Assembly: GCF_900142185.1 (NCBI RefSeq)
Contig: NZ_FQZZ01000010.1
Coordinates: forward strand, 32,433 to 96,432
Length of the DNA: 64,000 nucleotides
Source: Lutimaribacter pacificus
GTDB taxonomy: Bacteria; Pseudomonadota; Alphaproteobacteria; Rhodobacterales; Rhodobacteraceae
Direction of reading: 5' to 3'
Positions 16,433 to 26,081 of the stretch are shown here, in pieces. The position numbers and the translations under genes were made by a program. The notes below the pieces were generated by a model. It was not told the DNA's origin. It saw nothing but the letters and a program-made list of their open reading frames with translations, and searched no databases. Each line of letters opens with the position of its first letter. The stretch's first letter is position 1.

Positions 16433-17737
16433 GTGACGGAATTGTCTTTGAGCCGGAGGTCTTTCCTTGGCGGGATGACCGTTGCGCTGGCTGGTACCCG
16501 CTTGCGAGCAGCGACACACGAGTTGATCCTCGCGCCCCAATCGATCAAGGCGCACCTTGCTGGGTACGACGTGTCGATGTTGGGCTTCAACGGTGGTCTG
16601 CCGGGCCCAGAAGTCAGAATGCGACAAGGACAAACCGCCCGCATTACCCTCGATAACCGATTGGAGGAGGGCGCTCTCGTTCACTGGCATGGGTTGCGGG
16701 TTCCAAATCGGATGGATGGTGTCAACGTCCTCACTCAGGATGTGGTCATTCCGGGCGACTCGTATCGTTATCAATTCGGCGTCCCGGATGCCGGCACGTA
16801 TTGGTATCACTCGCATTACCTGTCTTACGATCAGGTCAGCCGCGGTCTTTTCGGCGCCTTCATCGTCGAGGAGCAAAATGCGCCGGCTGTCGACCATGAC
16901 ATCGTTGTTCAGTTCTTCGATGTCTTGCTAGATCAGTCCGGGCAGTACGACGAAGCGTTCAACCCGGCCCACTTCGCAACCGAGGGCCGTATCGGCAATA
17001 CGGTCACGGCACTTGTTTTCAATGGAACCGGCAAGACTGTGAAACGAGGCGACCGTCTGCGACTGCGTCTCATAAATCCCTCTATCGACAGGGTGTACCG
17101 TGTCGGCCTGGATGGTTTGATAGGCAAGATCGTTGCACTGGATGGCATGCCTCTGGCGCATCCTCGGACGCTCGAACCGATCCTTCTCGCTCCGGGGCAA
17201 AGATGCGATGTGATTGGTGATGCGACCGGGCCTATTAGATTCGACGACAGCTTTGGAGAACAGACGTTGAGCCTTGGCGAAATCGCTGTTTCCGGTTCCC
17301 GTGAGCCCGCGAAAGCGCCCATCACCGCATTGCCCGCCAACCGAATGCCCGCCCCGAAAGACCCCGGCCAAACCGCGGAGCTGGTGCTCCAGGGAGGTGC
17401 GGGAAGCGCGTCCCACAACGGCACAGGGACATGGGCGCTCAATGACGTATCCGGCCTGCCTCGAAGGCCTTTCCTATCCGCCGCGCAGGGGACGACCGCG
17501 CGCATTTCGATCCGCAACGAAACCGGGTTCCCACACGTCATGCATCTGCATGGCCACCATTTCTGGGAACTCGATGCGGCGGGTGAAGCCGGTCCATACC
17601 GGGACTCGACCTATCTGGATACCGGCGAGACGCGGGATATTCTCGTCGTCCTGGACAATCCGGGATCGTGGATGCTGCATTGCCACATGTTGAGCCACCA
17701 AGCCGACGGTATGGCAACGTGGATCAGAGTCGGCTGA
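16433..17737 (+). CDS. Second Tat-exported multicopper oxidase
   Basis: 434 residues with twin-arginine signal (SRRSFLGGMTVALAG). Copper motifs are HWHGLR, YHSHY, HLHGHHFWEL and HCHMLSH (type 1 Cys417). It is clearly a paralogue of the oxidase at 8-9.4 kb, sharing the PDAGTYWYH and LHCHMLSH surroundings. The start is GTG at 16433 or TTG at 16442; both stand close to a GAGGTG ribosome site. Probably a cuprous oxidase. Unlike the first copy it has no cytochrome gene next to it; dsbB follows. Confidence 0.9.
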   Translation: MTELSLSRRSFLGGMTVALAGTRLRAATHELILAPQSIKAHLAGYDVSMLGFNGGLPGPEVRMRQGQTARITLDNRLEEGALVHWHGLRVPNRMDGVNVLTQDVVIPGDSYRYQFGVPDAGTYWYHSHYLSYDQVSRGLFGAFIVEEQNAPAVDHDIVVQFFDVLLDQSGQYDEAFNPAHFATEGRIGNTVTALVFNGTGKTVKRGDRLRLRLINPSIDRVYRVGLDGLIGKIVALDGMPLAHPRTLEPILLAPGQRCDVIGDATGPIRFDDSFGEQTLSLGEIAVSGSREPAKAPITALPANRMPAPKDPGQTAELVLQGGAGSASHNGTGTWALNDVSGLPRRPFLSAAQGTTARISIRNETGFPHVMHLHGHHFWELDAAGEAGPYRDSTYLDTGETRDILVVLDNPGSWMLHCHMLSHQADGMATWIRVG

Positions 17738-17850
17738 GGGTCGAGACGGATACATACCGTTACAAATCTCTGAATGATAACAGGCCTTTCGCCGTCTACG
17801 TAACCTGACAAGCGAGAAACAGGTCCATCGACTGCCAATGGGAGCGTTCA

Positions 17851-18363
17851 TTGACCCTGACACCAAAATCTCTCGGCATGACTGCGGCGGCAGGATCAGC
17901 CGCCTTGCTGTTGGGGGCCTTCGTTTTCCAGGCTCTTGGGTACGCGCCGTGCGCAATGTGCATCTGGCAACGCTACCCACACGCAATCGCCATTGGAATG
18001 GGCGCTCTGTTGCTCTTTGCTCTGCCGATTTTGCCAATCCTGATAATCGGTGCCCTGTCGGTACTCAGCACATCCGCGTTGGGAGTGTTTCATACCGGTG
18101 TCGAGCGCGGCTGGTGGGAGGGACCGACTTCTTGCACGGGATCCGGCCTCGATGTTTCCCAAATGTCGGTATCGGAATTGCTGCCCTCTGCCAGTTCAAA
18201 TACGTCCAATCTTGTTCTGTGCAGTGAGGTTGTCTGGGAATTTCTGACGTTGTCCATGGCCAGTTGGAACGCGATCCTAAGCGGTGTCCTTGCTTGCCTC
18301 TGGTTGGTCGCGATCGCAAGACATCAAAAGGTTCGGTGGCATGGGGTCGCGGACGTTTCTTGA
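17851..18363 (+). CDS. DsbB-like disulfide bond formation protein
   Basis: 170 residues, four transmembrane helices. The first periplasmic cysteine pair is YAPCAMCIWQRYPH (CxxC plus the conserved WQR). The second periplasmic loop has two widely spaced cysteines (TSCTGSGLD and NLVLCSEV). DsbB reoxidises DsbA with quinone. The start is TTG, supported by GGAGCG 5 nt upstream. One of two DsbB-like proteins in the window; the partner could be the DsbA-like protein at 9.9 kb. Confidence 0.82.
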   Translation: MTLTPKSLGMTAAAGSAALLLGAFVFQALGYAPCAMCIWQRYPHAIAIGMGALLLFALPILPILIIGALSVLSTSALGVFHTGVERGWWEGPTSCTGSGLDVSQMSVSELLPSASSNTSNLVLCSEVVWEFLTLSMASWNAILSGVLACLWLVAIARHQKVRWHGVADVS

Positions 18364-18405
18364 ATCGTCCCGCATTCATCGAAAACAAACAAAGGGCTTC
18401 GCTTC

Positions 18406-19071
18406 ATGGTTACAAGACGACACTTCCTTGCACTTTCCGGCTCGCTGTTTTCAGCGTCTCTGAGTTCGCCAGCATTCGCTAAGACCTGGCCGTCAACAGC
18501 CGAAAAAGCAGCTTGGGATGCGCAGATCACGCCCGCCAACTATGACCCGGCAACAACCAACCCATGGGGGCTGCATCCCAGGCTGCTGCCGCAACGCGTT
18601 TTGGCGAATGACGGTTTGCGCCCGGGTGACATTCACGTCGATGCGATCGCGCGCTATCTGTACCATATCGAGGAAGGTGGCACCGCGATGCGATACGGGG
18701 TGGCGATTGCCAAGGGCGATCTCTATGAACCCGGCACCTATACGATCCGCCGAAAGGTCGAATGGCCGCACTGGACGCCAACGCAGTCAATGATCGAACG
18801 CGATCCGGAGGCTTACGAGCGGTTTGCCGACGGTATGGAGCCCGGCCCCAACAATGCCTTGGGCAGCAGGGCTTTGTATCTATTCGTCGGAGATCGGGAT
18901 ACGTACCTTCGAATTCACGGAACGCCGAGCCCTCGCAGCATTGGCGGCCGGGCCAGTTCGGGATGCGTGCGCATGGTGATGGCCCACATCAATGATCTCT
19001 ATCCGAATGTCGCTGTCGGATCGACGGCGTTCCTTTACTCGGCCGAAGACAGCGTTACCGCTCGAAGCTAA
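18406..19071 (+). CDS. L,D-transpeptidase (YkuD family), paralogue A
   Basis: 221 residues. Signal peptide (TRRHFLALSGSLFSAS, Tat-like). YkuD core with LRIHGTPSPRSIGG and the catalytic SSGCVRM. Length and almost every motif match the transpeptidase at 27.9-28.5 kb, including the shared ends SAEDSVT-x-RS, so the two are recent paralogues. Expected to form 3-3 crosslinks. Preceded by dsbB with 42 bp between. Confidence 0.88.
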   Translation: MVTRRHFLALSGSLFSASLSSPAFAKTWPSTAEKAAWDAQITPANYDPATTNPWGLHPRLLPQRVLANDGLRPGDIHVDAIARYLYHIEEGGTAMRYGVAIAKGDLYEPGTYTIRRKVEWPHWTPTQSMIERDPEAYERFADGMEPGPNNALGSRALYLFVGDRDTYLRIHGTPSPRSIGGRASSGCVRMVMAHINDLYPNVAVGSTAFLYSAEDSVTARS

Positions 19072-19147
19072 CCTATTGCATCTTTGGCTCACACGCCGAG
19101 GACTGCGTCGTGCAGGGACATCTTCCAATGAATTGTTGGACGAACAC

Positions 19148-19777
19148 TCACGGCTGTGTCGCAAGTGAACTTTCGAACTGTGCGATCGCTACGGATTTGT
19201 CGTCCTCATCGTTCTCGAACAGCTTTGTGGTTCGCACGCCCGGCAACTTGCCAAAATCCGCCATCAGGCGCTTTGGAAAAAATGTGCGTCCGATGGATTC
19301 AAATCCTGGTAATTGTCTGAGTACCGCGGAGGTACTGGCACTACAAAAACCGGAAGCGGCTGGGCCGCTGGCAATTGCAAGGCGCAAAGCCTGCTCCGCG
19401 ACTTCGGGAGACACATCGATCTCTTGTATGACGACATGGTAGGTCTCGCGAGCATGAGCCCGCGCATAAAAATCGGCCACTTGTGGAGTAATGCCATAAA
19501 GCACATCTCCCCGTTCCGGTACAGCGCTCAGCCGGACCGTTCCTGCCGGATCGAAGATAACACGCTGCGACCCATTAATCATGACGCTGCTATGCGCACC
19601 CGCCCCGGACCTGTTGTTGATCATGGTGTACAACGTCAGCGCGGCCGGTCCATCGTGACGGTAGGATGCGCTACTGATGACTTCGGCTGAAGCATCCGGG
19701 CGCATGTCGTTTCCTGCACCGCACCCCGCCAAAATTACCAAGGTTAGAACTGAGAAAATGCGGTTCAAAAAGAGCAC
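19148..19777 (-). CDS. Putative lipoprotein, possible permuted NlpC/P60-like fold
   Basis: 209 residues from a GTG start preceded by AGGAGG with 7-nt spacing; an ATG 18 nt upstream is the alternative. Signal with lipobox VILAGCGAG. The mature part has GAHSSVMING (His near the start) and later a cysteine in ASGFCSAS, an order reminiscent of permuted papain-like NlpC/P60 proteins. I do not recognise a named family. It stands alone, convergent with the transpeptidase before it. The long open frame upstream on this strand is only the shadow of the EF-hand gene. Confidence 0.6.
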   Translation of the reverse strand: MLFLNRIFSVLTLVILAGCGAGNDMRPDASAEVISSASYRHDGPAALTLYTMINNRSGAGAHSSVMINGSQRVIFDPAGTVRLSAVPERGDVLYGITPQVADFYARAHARETYHVVIQEIDVSPEVAEQALRLAIASGPAASGFCSASTSAVLRQLPGFESIGRTFFPKRLMADFGKLPGVRTTKLFENDEDDKSVAIAQFESSLATQP

Positions 19778-20102
19778 CCTGCAGCCTCCTGCCATGGGTT
19801 GAATGATTGAATTTTCGGGATATTCAGGGCCTCTAGCAATCTCGACATCAACTCTTCCGGATTTCACCTCTACCGAAACATGGGTTCGGTTTCGGTTGGT
19901 ATACGGATCCTCGACACCTTTTTTTCTGGATATCGCATGTTTCAGATGAAGAGGAGCGTTCGCCCCGAATTGATTTGTCGCAATTTGTAACAGACCCCGC
20001 CTTTGTGACCTCGCGATACAAAACACCGGCTCGCGTGGCATTCCGCATCTGCAGGTGCCCCCCATATGCTGGGTATCGCAACACTGACACGAGGTGATCG
20101 AA

Positions 20103-20711
20103 ATGAAACGCAACACTTTACTCGCTGCAATGACCCTGGCTGCAACCGCCCTTGGCGGTGCCGCATTCGCGGACGCCAACCACGGGCGTGGGGGACAATT
20201 TGGCGCCCAGAGCGGACCAGGCATGATGCAGAACGGTGGTCCCGGTATGATGGGGAACATGGGCGGAATGATGGACATGATGAAGCGCATGCACGGAAAC
20301 ATGATGGGCGCAGGCATGATGGGCGCAGGCATGGGCAGTGGTATGATGAGCCCAGGCATGGCTGGCGGCATGATGCAAATGTTCGACACTGATGGAGACG
20401 GCACAACGACGCCGGAAGAAATGCGCACGCAGCTGCAGGCCAAGCTTTCCGAGTTTGACAGCGACGGGGATGGAAGCCTCTCGATTACCGAGTTTGAAGC
20501 TCTCCACAGCGCGATGATCCGCGAAATGATGGTGGATCGCTTCCAACACCTCGATGCCGATGGCGACGGCGCGGTGACGCCGGAAGAGATGGCCGCTCCT
20601 GCCGATAGGATGGAGCGGATGCAGATGATGCGGTCGAATATGGCAGATGCGCCTGCGCGGCCTGGCAACGGTCAGGGCATGGGCAACGGCTCCATGATGC
20701 AGGACAACTGA
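20103..20711 (+). CDS. Periplasmic EF-hand protein with Met-rich domain
   Basis: 202 residues with a cleavable signal ending AAFADA. A segment of about 60 residues follows, very rich in Met and Gly (GMMQNGGPGMM, NMMGAGMMGAG), then three EF-hand loops: DTDGDGTTTPEE, DSDGDGSLSITE and DADGDGAVTPEE. The Met tract suggests Cu(I)/Ag(I) binding; the EF hands suggest Ca(II) or another divalent ion. The start at 20103 has GAGGTG 6 nt upstream; an in-frame GTG nine bases earlier lies in that site. A terminator follows directly. Confidence 0.8.
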   Translation: MKRNTLLAAMTLAATALGGAAFADANHGRGGQFGAQSGPGMMQNGGPGMMGNMGGMMDMMKRMHGNMMGAGMMGAGMGSGMMSPGMAGGMMQMFDTDGDGTTTPEEMRTQLQAKLSEFDSDGDGSLSITEFEALHSAMIREMMVDRFQHLDADGDGAVTPEEMAAPADRMERMQMMRSNMADAPARPGNGQGMGNGSMMQDN

Positions 20712-20717
20712 GCCAAT

Positions 20718-20742
20718 GGGTGCCGGTTTTTTTCCGGCACCC
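20718..20742 (+). terminator. Hairpin with T-rich loop after EF-hand gene
   Basis: GGGTGCCGG (20718-20726), a loop of seven T residues, then CCGGCACCC (20734-20742). Perfect 9-bp stem, 7 bp after the stop codon. Confidence 0.7.
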
Positions 20743-20851
20743 GTCCTCACAACCCCAAAACCATTCGCGGTCGGGACATTGAACCGAACCGCGACCTGAA
20801 CCGTTTAGCCTCGGTATGCCAACAAATAGAGACACGGAAAGGAAAATTCCC

Positions 20852-21238
20852 ATGGCCTATACCTATGATCGCGTCCTGAAAGACACCAAAATCGATGACG
20901 CAGAGATGCGTGTTCGGGATGCTTTGGCAGACAAGGGCTTCGGCGTTCTGACTGAGATTGACGTCAAAGCGACGATGAAAAAGAAACTTGATGCGGACAT
21001 GCCGCCTTACCGCATCTTGGGGGCCTGTAATCCGGGCATGGCGCACAAAGCCATCGAGATCGAGCCTCGCATCGGTGCGATGCTTCCCTGCAATGTTATC
21101 CTGCGGCAACTGGACGGCGACACCGAGGTCAGCGCGGTCGATCCTGTCGCTTCGATGCAGGCGGTGCAGAACCAAGACCTGGACGCGGTCGCCGGCGAAG
21201 TCCGCGATCTCCTTCGGGACGCCCTCGACACCGCGTGA
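20852..21238 (+). CDS. DUF302 family protein
   Basis: 128 residues without signal peptide, one DUF302 domain. Characteristic segments are VRDALADKGFGVLTEIDVKA near the start, RILGACNPGMAHKAIE in the middle and LPCNVILRQ later. DUF302 proteins are small, widespread and of unknown activity, often found with sulfur or metal genes. The start ATG at 20852 follows GGAAAGG. Stands between two monocistronic-looking units. Confidence 0.85.
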   Translation: MAYTYDRVLKDTKIDDAEMRVRDALADKGFGVLTEIDVKATMKKKLDADMPPYRILGACNPGMAHKAIEIEPRIGAMLPCNVILRQLDGDTEVSAVDPVASMQAVQNQDLDAVAGEVRDLLRDALDTA

Positions 21239-21343
21239 TGGCGGGATGGGCGTTGGATGCCCTGTCGCAGATCGAGCGCCTTTAGCGGTGCTCGATCAAT
21301 GCCATCTAATCCCCACGTAAATTCCTGATGAGGAACTCACCCA

Positions 21344-22264
21344 GTGCTGCCAGCGGGATTGCCATTTCCGGATATTGGAACCGACCTCTTCTCCTTCGAC
21401 ATCGGGGGGGTCACATTCGCACTCCGCTGGTACGCGCTAGCCTATATCTTCGGTATCCTGATTGGCTGGCGCATTTGTTCGAGTGCCATAAGCCGTCCCG
21501 CGCTCTGGACGTCAGCTGGACCGCCGCTTGACCGAACGCAGATCGAAGATCTTCTGACGTGGATCATCATCGGCGTGATTGCTGGTGGTCGCCTGGGCTT
21601 TGTACTGTTCTACCAGCCCGCATATTATCTCGCCAATCCCTTGGAAATTCTGATGGTCTGGCAAGGCGGCATGTCTTTCCACGGGGGGTTCGCGGGAGTT
21701 GTCATCGCGGCCTTGCTGTTCTGCCTTAGACAGAACGCGTCATTGCTCAGCACTGGCGACTTGCTGGCTTTGGCAACACCACCAGGCTTGTTTCTTGGAA
21801 GGCTGGCGAACTTCACCAACAATGAGTTGTGGGGGCGTCCAACGGACGTTCCCTGGGCGGTGATCTTTCCCGGCGAAGTCGCGCAGGCCTGCCCAGGGGT
21901 TAGCGGCCTCTGCGCCCGACACCCGTCCCAGCTGTACGAGGCGGTATTGGAGGGGCTCATTCTTGGAATACTGCTCATTTATCTCGCTTGGGGCCGGGGC
22001 TGGCTGAAAATGCCCGGTGCCTTGGCTGGCGTGTTTCTGACCGGCTATGGTCTTGCCCGAAGTTTCGTCGAGATGTTCCGGCAACCGGACCAACAATTTG
22101 TGACGGCGGACAACCCGATCGGCCATGCGCTTCATTTTGGTGAGTGGGGTTTGACCATGGGCCAGTTGCTCTCCATGCCAATGGCGCTGGTCGGGCTGGC
22201 GTTGATCGTGTTCGCCCGGCGGGAACGGGGCCGGACAGCGCCACCCCGCAGAGCCGCAATGTAA
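21344..22264 (+). CDS. lgt: Prolipoprotein diacylglyceryl transferase Lgt
   Basis: 306 residues, seven membrane helices. Lgt signatures are present: [26 protein letters not shown], the active region GGMSFHGGF, and [16 protein letters not shown] carrying essential Arg/Asn/Glu residues; RHPSQLYEA follows. It transfers diacylglycerol to the lipobox cysteine, the first step of lipoprotein maturation. GTG start with GAGGA upstream. With lspA and lnt also in the window, the whole lipoprotein pathway is present beside metal genes. Probably an accessory copy, since a chromosome needs its own. Confidence 0.92.
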   Translation: MLPAGLPFPDIGTDLFSFDIGGVTFALRWYALAYIFGILIGWRICSSAISRPALWTSAGPPLDRTQIEDLLTWIIIGVIAGGRLGFVLFYQPAYYLANPLEILMVWQGGMSFHGGFAGVVIAALLFCLRQNASLLSTGDLLALATPPGLFLGRLANFTNNELWGRPTDVPWAVIFPGEVAQACPGVSGLCARHPSQLYEAVLEGLILGILLIYLAWGRGWLKMPGALAGVFLTGYGLARSFVEMFRQPDQQFVTADNPIGHALHFGEWGLTMGQLLSMPMALVGLALIVFARRERGRTAPPRRAAM

Positions 22265-22282
22265 TCGCCGTACTGATCTCTC

Positions 22283-22313
22283 TTGACCCTCCCGCGGATG
22301 GAAGCCCTAGGCA
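22283..22313 (+). promoter_or_regulatory. CueR-type promoter of second copper ATPase
   Basis: -35 TTGACC (22283-22288), 19-bp spacer with CTCCCGCGGATGGAAG (22289-22307), -10-like TAGGCA (22308-22313). An in-frame TTG at 22283 is part of the -35 box, so it cannot be the translation start; this decides in favour of ATG 22343. Confidence 0.82.
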
Positions 22314-22342
22314 AGAGAAGCATTCTCGGAAAGGACCGCAAA

Positions 22343-24688
22343 ATGAGCACTCCCGACAGTTCTGAAACCACAGCAGCTTCTTCGGTATTCGTTTGCCCCA
22401 TGCACCCTGAGGTGCGGCAGGACGAGCCCGGCAATTGTCCGAAATGCGGGATGCACCTCGTGCCGGAATCGGAGCTCGAGGTCCATTCAGCACATGATCA
22501 TCACGAACACCACGCGGGTGCCACGCCGGCCGATGGCCGATATGATCTGGTTCCTACAGGACATGATGGTCCCATTTTCACCTGCCCGATGCACCCTCAG
22601 GTGCGGCAGCCTGATCCGGGCGCGTGTCCGATCTGTGGTATGGGATTGGAACTGGAATCCGGTGTGCCGGGCGATGAAGGTCCAAATCCCGAACTGGTGG
22701 ATTTCACACGGCGGTTCTGGGTCGGCACAGTCCTGACGATCCCGCTCCTTGTCCTCACGATGGGGCCATTCGTCGGTTTCCCCGCAGTCCGGACTTTTTT
22801 TGGCGAAAGCACCACACAATGGATCGAATTGATCCTGGCAACGCCAGTGGTCTTGTGGTGCGGCTGGCCGTTTCTGGAACGCGGATGGATTTCGTTCCGC
22901 ACATTGAACCTCAACATGTTCTCCCTGATCGGCATGGGCGTTCTTGCCGCCTGGCTCTTCAGCGTCGTTGCCGTTCTCGCACCGGACATATTCCCTGATG
23001 GGTTCCGAGACTCCGAAGGCCATGTCGGCGTCTATTTCGAGGCGGCGGCGGTGATCGTGACGCTGGTGCTGCTCGGCCAGGTGATGGAACTACGCGCCCG
23101 CGAGGGGACCGGCAAGGCGATCCGCGCGCTTCTCGACATGGCGGCAAAGACCGCGCGGGTCATCCGGGACGACGGATCCGAGGAGGAAATCCCGCTGGAG
23201 GACGTGCAAGTCGGGGACCGGCTGCGCGTGCGGCCCGGTGACAAGGTGCCGGTCGATGGCGTGGTTCTGGACGGCCGGTCCTCGGTCGACGAAAGCATGA
23301 TCTCCGGTGAACCCGTGCCGGTCGAGAAGACCGAGGGCGACCCGCTGACCGGCGCGACGATCAATGGCACCGGCAGTCTGGTGATGGAGACGACGCGTGT
23401 CGGGTCCGACACGATGCTGGCTCAAATTGTCGAGATGGTGTCGAACGCGCAGCGCTCGCGCGCCCCGATCCAGAAATACGCCGACAAGGTGGCGGGATAT
23501 TTCGTTCCGGCCGTCATCGGTATCGCGGTCCTGTCCTTCATCGCCTGGGCGATCTGGGGGCCCGCGCCTGCGCTTTCCTACGCATTGATTTCGGCGGTGG
23601 CGGTTCTGATCATCGCCTGTCCTTGTGCGCTTGGCCTGGCGACACCGATGTCGATCATGACAGCGACAGGACGGGGCGCTCAGGCAGGGGTGCTGATCAA
23701 GAACGCCGAGGCGCTGGAGCGGTTCGAGAAAGTCGATACCCTGATCGTCGACAAGACCGGCACGTTGACCGAAGGCAAGCCGCGGCTTGTCGACGTACTC
23801 CCGCAACCCGGCCACGACGAAGCCGAGGTCTTGCGTCTCGCCGCATCGCTTGAGCGCGGATCGGAGCACCCCTTGGCCGAAGCGATCGTCAGGGGTGCGG
23901 AGGAGCGAGATGTCAAAATGGACGAGGCACGGGACTTCGAGGCGGTCACTGGCAAGGGCGTCAAGGGGGTCGTTGACGGCAAAGCGGTCGCGCTCGGCAA
24001 TTTGGCGATGATCCGCGAATTGGGGCTCGAGGCGGGCGCGTTGACCGCCAAGGCCAATGCCCGCCGCGACGAAGGCGAGACGGTCATGTTCGTTGTGCTG
24101 GATGGCGAGATCGCCGGTCTAGTTGCTGTCGCCGACCCAGTGAAGGAGACCACGCCAGAAGCCATCGAGGATCTGCATGAACTGGGGTTCCGCGTCATCA
24201 TGGCGACCGGCGACAACGAACGCACGGCCAAGGCCATCGGCACGCGGCTCGGAATCGATGAGATCCGGGCCGACGTGCTGCCGGAGGACAAGGCGCGGAT
24301 CATCCTTGAGTTGCAAGAGGCGGGCCACAAGGTCGCCATGGCCGGGGATGGCGTCAACGACGCCCCCGCGCTCGCGCAGGCCGATGTCGGCATCGCCATG
24401 GGCACCGGCGCCGATGTGGCCATCGAAAGCGCGGGCGTCACGCTGGTCAAGGGCAACCTTGATGGTATCGTGCGTGCGCGGCGGCTCGCCCGGGCCACGA
24501 TGCGCAACATCCGCCAGAACCTGTTCTTCGCGCTGATCTACAACGCCTCCGGCGTGCCGGTCGCGGCGGGAGTTCTGTTTCCCTTCTTTGGCATCCTCAT
24601 CAGTCCGATGTTTGCTGCCTTCGCCATGAGCGCGTCGTCAATCTCGGTGGTGCTCAATTCGCTGCGCCTTCGCGGCGTTCGTATCTAG
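22343..24688 (+). CDS. Copper P1B-type ATPase with two CPMHP metal-binding modules
   Basis: 781 residues. Instead of HMA domains the N-terminus carries two short Cys/Met/His modules, [20 protein letters not shown] and [20 protein letters not shown], separated by a His-rich linker (HDHHEHHAG). The ATPase core has CPC ([13 protein letters not shown]), [18 protein letters not shown] and [14 protein letters not shown]. This build resembles SilP/CopP-type exporters. Expected to pump Cu(I) or Ag(I). The ATG start has AAGGA upstream and lies about 23 nt after the predicted transcription start. Confidence 0.92.
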   Translation: MSTPDSSETTAASSVFVCPMHPEVRQDEPGNCPKCGMHLVPESELEVHSAHDHHEHHAGATPADGRYDLVPTGHDGPIFTCPMHPQVRQPDPGACPICGMGLELESGVPGDEGPNPELVDFTRRFWVGTVLTIPLLVLTMGPFVGFPAVRTFFGESTTQWIELILATPVVLWCGWPFLERGWISFRTLNLNMFSLIGMGVLAAWLFSVVAVLAPDIFPDGFRDSEGHVGVYFEAAAVIVTLVLLGQVMELRAREGTGKAIRALLDMAAKTARVIRDDGSEEEIPLEDVQVGDRLRVRPGDKVPVDGVVLDGRSSVDESMISGEPVPVEKTEGDPLTGATINGTGSLVMETTRVGSDTMLAQIVEMVSNAQRSRAPIQKYADKVAGYFVPAVIGIAVLSFIAWAIWGPAPALSYALISAVAVLIIACPCALGLATPMSIMTATGRGAQAGVLIKNAEALERFEKVDTLIVDKTGTLTEGKPRLVDVLPQPGHDEAEVLRLAASLERGSEHPLAEAIVRGAEERDVKMDEARDFEAVTGKGVKGVVDGKAVALGNLAMIRELGLEAGALTAKANARRDEGETVMFVVLDGEIAGLVAVADPVKETTPEAIEDLHELGFRVIMATGDNERTAKAIGTRLGIDEIRADVLPEDKARIILELQEAGHKVAMAGDGVNDAPALAQADVGIAMGTGADVAIESAGVTLVKGNLDGIVRARRLARATMRNIRQNLFFALIYNASGVPVAAGVLFPFFGILISPMFAAFAMSASSISVVLNSLRLRGVRI

Positions 24689-24736
24689 AAGCGCGCAACA
24701 GCGTTCGGATGAACCAAAATTAAAAGGGGGCCATTT

Positions 24737-26074
24737 ATGCAGAGCGAAAAAGAAACGTACCGCGAAAATTCCATCAGTCTGGGCGGAGCCGTTGCGATGG
24801 GGACAGGCGTGATGATCGGCGCTGGAATCTTTGCGTTGACGGGGCAAATCGCGCAGCTCGCCGGCCCGCTTTTCCCGCTTGCATTCATCGCCGGCGCGGT
24901 CGTCACAAGCTTCAGCGCCTACAGCTACATCAGGATGTCGAACAAATGGCCGTCCTCGGGTGGCATCGCCATGATCCTGCAGAAATGCTATGGCCCCGGA
25001 GCCATCGCGGGCGGGGCCGCACTGCTGATGGCGCTCAGCATGGTGATCGCGGAAAGCCTCGTCGCGCGAACCTTCGCCACCTATGTCCTGCGCCCTTTCG
25101 ATATCGAAGGTGGCCCATTGGTCCCCGCTCTGGCTGTGGCCGTGATCGTTTTCGCCTTTTTGGTGAACATGGCCGGAAACCGCTCGGTCGGGCTGTTCTC
25201 GTTGATCATGGCCGCGATCAAGATCGGAGGCATAGCTCTGTTTGGCATCGCGGCCCTGTGGTCCAGTGGTTTTGCGTTCGCCGCGGCGTCCGAGACCTCA
25301 CAATCCTACGGGCTCACGGGGTTCATCGCCTCTACGGCGCTGGCCATCCTTGCGTTCAAGGGATTCACCACGATCACCAACAGCGGAGCCGAGATCACTG
25401 AACCAAATCGCAATGTTGGCCGAGCGATCATGTTCTCTATCGGAATCTGCGTCGTCGTCTACCTGTTGGTCGCCTACGGGGTCGGTTCGAGTCTCACGAT
25501 CGAGGAGATCATCTCAGCGCGTGACTATTCGCTGGCACAAGCGGCGCAGCCCGCCCTTGGACAAACCGGCTTCATACTCACGGTGATCCTGGCCGCTGTC
25601 GCAACGGCGTCCGGCGTTCTGGCCAGCGTCTTCGCGGTGTCGCGTATGCTGGCGATGCTGACCGACATGGAAATGATCCCGCACAGCCACTTCGGTATGC
25701 CAGGTCCCATCCAACGCCACACCCTGGTCTATACTGTCGTCATCGCCGCGACGTTGGCCGTGCTCTTTGATTTAGGCCGGATCGCATCCCTCGGTGCTTT
25801 CTTTTACCTCGTCATGGACATGATCATACATTGGGGCGTGTTCCGCTATCGTCGAGCAGACGTCGGCGCCTTCGGTATCGTGCTTTTGACTGCCCTGGCG
25901 CTCGATGCGATAGTACTGGCAGCTTTCACCGTGATGAAGCTTCAAAGCGACCCGATGATCGTTCTCTACGCCGCTGTCGGGATGATCGCTGTGTTCGCCT
26001 TCGAGCGCGTTTACTTGTCGCAATGGGTGGCACCGCAAGTCGCCCCCGCCCCCGCCCACGCCCACGGTGATTAG
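24737..26074 (+). CDS. APC-superfamily permease
   Basis: 445 residues with about 12 transmembrane helices. The N-terminal signature GVMIGAGIFALTGQIAQLAG is typical of amino acid/polyamine/organocation carriers. The tail ends in a short His-rich stretch (APAHAHGD). Start ATG with AAGGGGG upstream. Substrate cannot be read from sequence. It follows the copper ATPase by 48 bp in the same direction and may be co-transcribed. A His-rich tail on a permease in a metal locus is suggestive but not proof of metal handling. Confidence 0.82.
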   Translation: MQSEKETYRENSISLGGAVAMGTGVMIGAGIFALTGQIAQLAGPLFPLAFIAGAVVTSFSAYSYIRMSNKWPSSGGIAMILQKCYGPGAIAGGAALLMALSMVIAESLVARTFATYVLRPFDIEGGPLVPALAVAVIVFAFLVNMAGNRSVGLFSLIMAAIKIGGIALFGIAALWSSGFAFAAASETSQSYGLTGFIASTALAILAFKGFTTITNSGAEITEPNRNVGRAIMFSIGICVVVYLLVAYGVGSSLTIEEIISARDYSLAQAAQPALGQTGFILTVILAAVATASGVLASVFAVSRMLAMLTDMEMIPHSHFGMPGPIQRHTLVYTVVIAATLAVLFDLGRIASLGAFFYLVMDMIIHWGVFRYRRADVGAFGIVLLTALALDAIVLAAFTVMKLQSDPMIVLYAAVGMIAVFAFERVYLSQWVAPQVAPAPAHAHGD

Positions 26075-26081
26075 CCTGCCA

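Noticed and set aside
20220..20380. Repetitive DNA resembling a short tandem array
   Set aside because: It is the coding sequence of the Met/Gly tract in the EF-hand protein; no direct repeats with unique spacers as in CRISPR.
20782..20815. TTGAAC with a 19-bp gap before the DUF302 gene, as a possible metal promoter
   Set aside because: No dyad in the spacer; dominated by an unrelated CGAACCGCGACC repeat.
21271..21298. Inverted repeat GATCGAGC...GCTCGATC after the DUF302 gene
   Set aside because: Loop of 12 nt and no T tract; too weak to call a terminator.
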